From IMG/VR virus record IMGVR_UViG_3300023109_000037, positions 1-48,745 of that record: a stretch of DNA of 48,745 nt; one strand, given 5' to 3'. Source of the DNA: a virus. This document shows, piece by piece, positions 45,274 to 48,745 of this stretch; the stretch's first letter is position 1, and every line of letters begins with the position of its first letter. A model generated the notes under the pieces. The model was not told the DNA's origin. It saw only the letters and a list, made by a program, of their open reading frames with translations, and made no database searches. Made by a program: the position numbers and the translations under genes.

Positions 45274-46760
45274 TATGATGTCTCACTCGTGCCTTTAGGT
45301 TGTTCTTCTATAGGTGGGCTGGATGTCCCTGGTTTATTGGGTTCCGTACCACCGCCTCGTAATCCTTTCGTATATGATATACGTTGATGCCATTCACTAT
45401 TCGCTATAGTATGTGTAATTGATAAAAGAATTTGATTCCCACCAAAATATACATCTGGTTTTGCAAAATCAGTCATAGACGTTACAGCAAACTCTCTAAT
45501 CTCAACATGAATACAATCTCCAATCTTCAATGCATCTCTTCCTTTAATATCTCCAGACATCATTGATTTTCGTAGATGATAACTAAACACAGGTTTCGTA
45601 CTCATCGTTTCCTTATAGAATGGATACTCTCTATCGTGATTCATATCCTTATCGTAATCTTCACCAATATTCTTATAATCTTTGAATATGTATCCTTCAT
45701 CAACATGTGTAGTGTCTCCCACTGTCTGTTCAATAAACTTAGATGAATTAACCAGTTGTGGTCGCTCTTCCACGTTGTTGTATCCAAGGAAGTTGTCTTT
45801 GTAATGGAAATAGTAATGCGTAATGTCTCGATTCGATAGGTCAACTTCAGATACTCGCTTCGTATACGCTTGCTTTCGTATCGCTTCGACTGTGTTGAAT
45901 GAGGGGAATGTGCCTTTCGATATGATGCTCATCGCACGGTGTTGACCCGCAGGAGAATTGTCATTTGGACCGTCAGCATACACAAATCGATTCGCCTCAT
46001 CAATTAAATTTAATCGATTCTTTTCTATAAGGTATTCTGTGGTGCAAAAATAGAATTTGTCTCGTCCTTCATAAAATACGAAAAAACTGCTTGAATTTTT
46101 TTCGCTATACGCTCGTTTGCCTAAGAATATTATTGCTTCCTCGGGAGTCATGCTTGGAATTACTATAGTATACTTAGAGTCTGTGGGTTCTATCTCTATC
46201 TGTTTGTCATGTAAAGCAAGAATAGTTCCGTTGTTATCCTTTTGTGGCGTTGAATCTTTTGTTAAATTTAAATAATATTCTTCATATATAGCCTTTACCA
46301 TCTCACTTATCGTCATGTTTCGATACGCTTGACTTATGCGTTTCGTGTCTGCGAATACTTTTGATGCGGATGTAAAGAAGAGTCTGTATTGTAATCCTGT
46401 TTCTTTTGTCTGTTGAAGTTTATCTATCTCTTCTATTGCGTATATAAAATAAGTTTCTTTTTTCGTTTGAGAAGGATCGTTGAATGTGTTGTAGTCGTTG
46501 TATTCTATATGTAGATACTCTTCGCCTTTGATTTGAAAGAATTTATTTTCTGACCTTTCAGAAGCGGTGGGATAGATTAAACCATAAGGATCCGCTATGT
46601 CAATGTATCCTTGAATGTATGGCGTGAAAGCGTTTTCGGAAATTGAAATCGAGATGTAGTTAGACAGAATATCTATCGAATCGTTTGTCTCGTGGGACAC
46701 GATTAAGCATTTTGATACGTCAATGTATCCTGCGTGAGGTGTTTTTGTCTCGTTAGTCAT
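45273..46760 (-). CDS. gp27: Baseplate hub protein, gp27-like (495 aa)
   Basis: The opening ISISENAFTPYIQGYIDIAD, then EEYLHIEYND, fits the first tube-like domain of gp27/gpD hub proteins. YFIYAIEEIDKLQQTK and LQYRLFFTSASKVF follow, then IPSMTPEEAIIFLGKRAY and FVFYEGRDKFYFCTTEYL, as in the central part of T4 gp27. The C-terminal SITHTIANSEWHQRISYTKG parallels the T4 VIHELSNNNSVTHLYMF stretch. It is longer than T4 gp27 (391). Adjacency to gp5, with a one-base overlap, supports the assignment because gp27 and gp5 form one hub complex. The 5' end overlaps gp53 by eight bases. Confidence 0.75.
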   Translation of the reverse strand: MTNETKTPHAGYIDVSKCLIVSHETNDSIDILSNYISISISENAFTPYIQGYIDIADPYGLIYPTASERSENKFFQIKGEEYLHIEYNDYNTFNDPSQTKKETYFIYAIEEIDKLQQTKETGLQYRLFFTSASKVFADTKRISQAYRNMTISEMVKAIYEEYYLNLTKDSTPQKDNNGTILALHDKQIEIEPTDSKYTIVIPSMTPEEAIIFLGKRAYSEKNSSSFFVFYEGRDKFYFCTTEYLIEKNRLNLIDEANRFVYADGPNDNSPAGQHRAMSIISKGTFPSFNTVEAIRKQAYTKRVSEVDLSNRDITHYYFHYKDNFLGYNNVEERPQLVNSSKFIEQTVGDTTHVDEGYIFKDYKNIGEDYDKDMNHDREYPFYKETMSTKPVFSYHLRKSMMSGDIKGRDALKIGDCIHVEIREFAVTSMTDFAKPDVYFGGNQILLSITHTIANSEWHQRISYTKGLRGGGTEPNKPGTSSPPIEEQPKGTSETS

Positions 46761-47328
46761 TTAGAATTGTCTTCATCTCATCAATAATTTGTCGCACGTA
46801 TATGTCAGAAATTAATTTGATTGTGCGTTTCTTTTCATTTTCTTGTATTTCATAGTCATAGTATCGCATCGGAAGGAACTCGCCTGCCGCAAACTTAGGA
46901 CTCTCTTGTGTCTTTCTTCCTACTTGAATATCCTCATTGTATTTTGAGAAATAAAATATAATATTTTCGTTTGTGTCGCCTGCCTGTGTCCATTGCAAAA
47001 CTTGTTGAGAAGTTAAATTTGGATTGTTTAAAGCAGTTTGTGCTTGATCACGATATTTGTTTATAATAAATGTATCAAGAGGACCTGACTCCTTGAAAAA
47101 ATCACAATAAGGATCTATAATATCGTTTGCAAGCATGACCAGCCACGATAATTTTGCATCGCCATAGTAGTGATAGGCAATCATTTCTATCGTATCACCT
47201 TCTACAACTGTATATGGAACAAAAGCGTAAGGATCACCTTTAACTTTTTGTAATACAGCGGCACGTCTTGAGATGTCAACGACTGTTTTGTTGTTCCAAA
47301 TTGTTGTTGGGAATGACTCAAAATACAT
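46753..47328 (-). CDS. gp53: Baseplate wedge protein gp53 homologue (191 aa)
   Basis: Length is close to T4 gp53 (196). The first residues (MYFESFPTTIWNNKTVVDIS) and the LysM-like segment at about 38-75 (PYTVVEGDTIEMIAYHYYGD, then LSWLVMLANDIIDPY) are characteristic. In T4, gp53 clamps neighbouring wedges together around the hub after wedge assembly. It overlaps gp48 by one base upstream (TAATG) and the gp27-like gene by eight bases downstream. Confidence 0.92.
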   Translation of the reverse strand: MYFESFPTTIWNNKTVVDISRRAAVLQKVKGDPYAFVPYTVVEGDTIEMIAYHYYGDAKLSWLVMLANDIIDPYCDFFKESGPLDTFIINKYRDQAQTALNNPNLTSQQVLQWTQAGDTNENIIFYFSKYNEDIQVGRKTQESPKFAAGEFLPMRYYDYEIQENEKKRTIKLISDIYVRQIIDEMKTILND

Positions 47329-48458
47329 TATTCGCCTCCACCTGCTTCATTAGGTTGTTTATCTACTCCACCCTCGCCTTGTCCTGATACCTTTGCGCTA
47401 TTTTCTGCAGCAGCATCTTCAATATCCGTGACTGTATCTTCTCCAAGTGTAATTTGTTTTGCATCGGCAACAGGTGCAAGTCCTTCATATTCACCATATC
47501 TATAATCTTGTCTGGTATGAATTTGACTTTCTGTTGTATTCATCGAGCAACGAATCACGGATGCTGTTCCGCCTTTATTCAATACAACACCTTGAGGTGT
47601 ATAGTCAATATTAAATTGATTGACCATTAAATATTTTCCAGGTTTGAATATTGTTTTTAAGTTTCCTGATACGCCAACTAACTTAACGTCAATTAATGCA
47701 GGATATGATAACAAACCTCTTGATAAACTGTCTGCGATAGCTCCGGTAGCGGAAACCTCTTTGAAGTCTGGGTGAATATAATATTGAATAAGTTGAATAA
47801 TTTTATCTAATTCTTTTTGTTCTTTTCTGTTAGCAGGTGATAATAACCATTCAAAGTTATGAATTTTTAGATCAACACCTTCAAAGACGAGCGTTGTTTG
47901 TGGGTTCATTGCTGTTCCTACAGCACTACCCAAACCTTGCTGAATTTGAGGACTGACCTTACCGAGACCTGCTCGCATTAAATATAATCCTGTGTCGATA
48001 CCTGCACCGATAGAATTACCAAATGCCGCACTTATATTAGCAAAATCCATAGATCCTAACGCACTACCCATGCTCTGACCAGCAGCAAATCCTCTCTTAG
48101 CAAAATCACCAAAACCTGAAGCACTAAATCCACCTGATGCCATATCAGCACCTAGGGCGCCTAATACACCTAATTGTGACCCACCAACCTCTAAACGTGA
48201 CGAATCAACAATATTTTGCGGCATTGGCAATGCAATTGATGCAACCAATCCTTGAGGTTTTTCACCTTTACTTACTGAAGAATATTGATACTCATAGAAA
48301 TCTAACTGAATATAATGTTTGCCGAGATCACCCGGAAACCTAAGTATTTCAACACCGCTATTTTTCTTTTTCGAGATTGCAGTTTTCTCGTTGGCGGTTG
48401 CACCTTTAGTGCTTTTATTTTTTGGTCCGGGTCTCCACCCTGGTGATCCTGGTTTCAT
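47328..48458 (-). CDS. gp48: Baseplate tail tube cap gp48 homologue (376 aa)
   Basis: Length matches T4 gp48 (364). The N-terminus is basic and Pro/Gly-rich (KPGSPGWRPGPKNKSTKG), followed by LRFPGDLGKHYIQLDFYEYQ and LVASIALPMPQNIVDSS, a pattern typical of gp48/gp54-type tube-initiation proteins. A Gly/Ala-rich stretch follows at about 110-175 (SGFGDFAKRGFAAGQSMGSA), then FEGVDLKIHNFEWLLSPAN and a tube-fold-like C-terminal part. In T4, gp48 and gp54 sit on the hub and start tube polymerisation; the alternative assignment here would be gp54. It is the first leftward gene after the promoter at 48497-48504, with an AGGA ribosome-binding site nine bases before the ATG. Confidence 0.8.
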   Translation of the reverse strand: MKPGSPGWRPGPKNKSTKGATANEKTAISKKKNSGVEILRFPGDLGKHYIQLDFYEYQYSSVSKGEKPQGLVASIALPMPQNIVDSSRLEVGGSQLGVLGALGADMASGGFSASGFGDFAKRGFAAGQSMGSALGSMDFANISAAFGNSIGAGIDTGLYLMRAGLGKVSPQIQQGLGSAVGTAMNPQTTLVFEGVDLKIHNFEWLLSPANRKEQKELDKIIQLIQYYIHPDFKEVSATGAIADSLSRGLLSYPALIDVKLVGVSGNLKTIFKPGKYLMVNQFNIDYTPQGVVLNKGGTASVIRCSMNTTESQIHTRQDYRYGEYEGLAPVADAKQITLGEDTVTDIEDAAAENSAKVSGQGEGGVDKQPNEAGGGE

Positions 48459-48472
48459 TTACTTTTATCCTG

Positions 48473-48480
48473 TATAAATA
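48473..48480 (+). promoter_or_regulatory. Late promoter, rightward, for gp4
   Basis: The plus strand reads TATAAATAC, 37 bases before the gp4 ATG at 48518. It faces the leftward promoter at 48497-48504. Confidence 0.75.
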
Positions 48481-48481
48481 C

Positions 48482-48499
48482 ATAAAGTGATAACTTTAT
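48482..48499. repeat. Inverted repeat between facing late promoters
   Basis: ATAAAGT at 48482-48488 and ACTTTAT at 48493-48499 are perfect inverted repeats around GATA. They lie where both transcripts should begin, so they may place a small hairpin at both mRNA 5' ends or simply reflect promoter symmetry. Confidence 0.7.
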
Positions 48500-48504
48500 T
48501 TATA
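48497..48504 (-). promoter_or_regulatory. Late promoter, leftward, for the baseplate operon
   Basis: The minus strand reads TATAAATAAAG, 38 bases before the gp48 ATG at 48458. It should start the transcript for gp48 to gp5 and beyond. Confidence 0.75.
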
Positions 48505-48517
48505 TGAGTAATGTATA

Positions 48518-48745
48518 ATGCCTTTGATGCAAGGAAAATTTAAACCTCGACACCCAGAGAAGTATAGAGGTGATTCGACAAATATTATTTATCGTAGTGG
48601 ATGGGAATTAAAATTAATGTCCTATCTTGATAAACATCCTGGCGTATTATTATGGAATAGTGAAGAAATTGTTATTCCGTATCGTTCACCTATTGATGGA
48701 AAGATGCACAGATATTTTCCTGATTTCTATGTAGAAATGATAAAT
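48518..48745 (+). CDS. gp4: Head completion protein gp4 homologue, 5' part only
   Basis: Seventy-six codons are visible before the window ends. The sequence GKFKPRHPEKYRGDSTNIIY, then RSGWELKLMSYLD, SEEIVIPYRSPIDGK and HRYFPDFYV aligns closely with T4 gp4 (GKFRPKNPDKYMGD, RSSWELRYFNWLD, SEEVVIPYLSPVDGK). The family has a TnsA-like nuclease fold; E30 and D69 are the expected first acidic residues, and the lysine part of the site would lie past the window. In T4 the protein finishes DNA-filled heads before tail joining. M4 would align with the T4 start, but the GAG upstream is better placed for the ATG at 48518. Confidence 0.9.
   Translation, partial: MPLMQGKFKPRHPEKYRGDSTNIIYRSGWELKLMSYLDKHPGVLLWNSEEIVIPYRSPIDGKMHRYFPDFYVEMIN

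Overview
The window is a densely packed late structural region of a T4-like contractile-tailed phage (Tevenvirinae-like myophage) of the marine cyanophage/pelagiphage type. The diagnosis rests on recognisable T4 baseplate proteins (gp48, gp53, gp27-like, gp5, gp25, gp6, gp7-like, gp8), the start of the T4 head-completion protein gp4 at the right edge, and T4-type late promoters (TATAAATA) in front of gene blocks. Base composition is AT-rich. No photosynthesis or other host-derived metabolic gene is present, so the host cannot be fixed from this window. I saw no tRNA, integrase, transposase, origin or CRISPR array.

Layout, right to left in the direction of most transcription. At 48459-48517 two late promoters face each other; one reads right into gp4, the other reads left into a long run of tightly coupled genes. 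These are gp48 (tail tube cap), gp53 (wedge), a gp27-like hub protein, gp5 (spike, without the T4 lysozyme domain), an unassigned 750-residue protein, gp25, gp6, a gp7-like wedge protein and gp8. Next come an 1817-residue DUF4815-type structural protein, a 66-residue coiled-coil protein, a fibre ending in an S74 self-cleaving chaperone, and a polyglycine-rich adhesin-like fibre. Left of 24.8 kb is a block of giant fibre or baseplate-decoration proteins: a beta-helix protein, two tandem paralogues (1423 and 1218 residues), a 1549-residue leucine-rich-repeat protein with a copper-protein-like insert, and a 457-residue protein. One gene (4615-7101) runs the other way from a palindromic late promoter that should also fire leftward into a small immunoglobulin-like protein, a 78-residue protein, a 645-residue fibre and a beta-helix fibre cut by the left edge.

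The right half therefore encodes the hub and wedge that build the baseplate, and the left half encodes the proteins that probably decorate it and contact the host surface. Neighbouring genes mostly touch or overlap by 1 to 14 bases (often TAATG), consistent with translational coupling. No gap reaches 300 bases: the longest non-coding stretches are 4544-4614, 24720-24780 and 48459-48517, and each contains late promoter elements. No terminator hairpin was recognised; the single convergent junction (7102-7111) is only 10 bases long.

Most unusual content: a cupredoxin-like domain with a full set of copper-ligand residues inside a leucine-rich-repeat tail protein; a possibly catalytically dead M15-peptidase-like segment plus an EF-hand-like loop in the protein next to gp5; a tandem pair of giant paralogues; several short domains re-used across fibre genes; and two compact bidirectional late-promoter arrangements.
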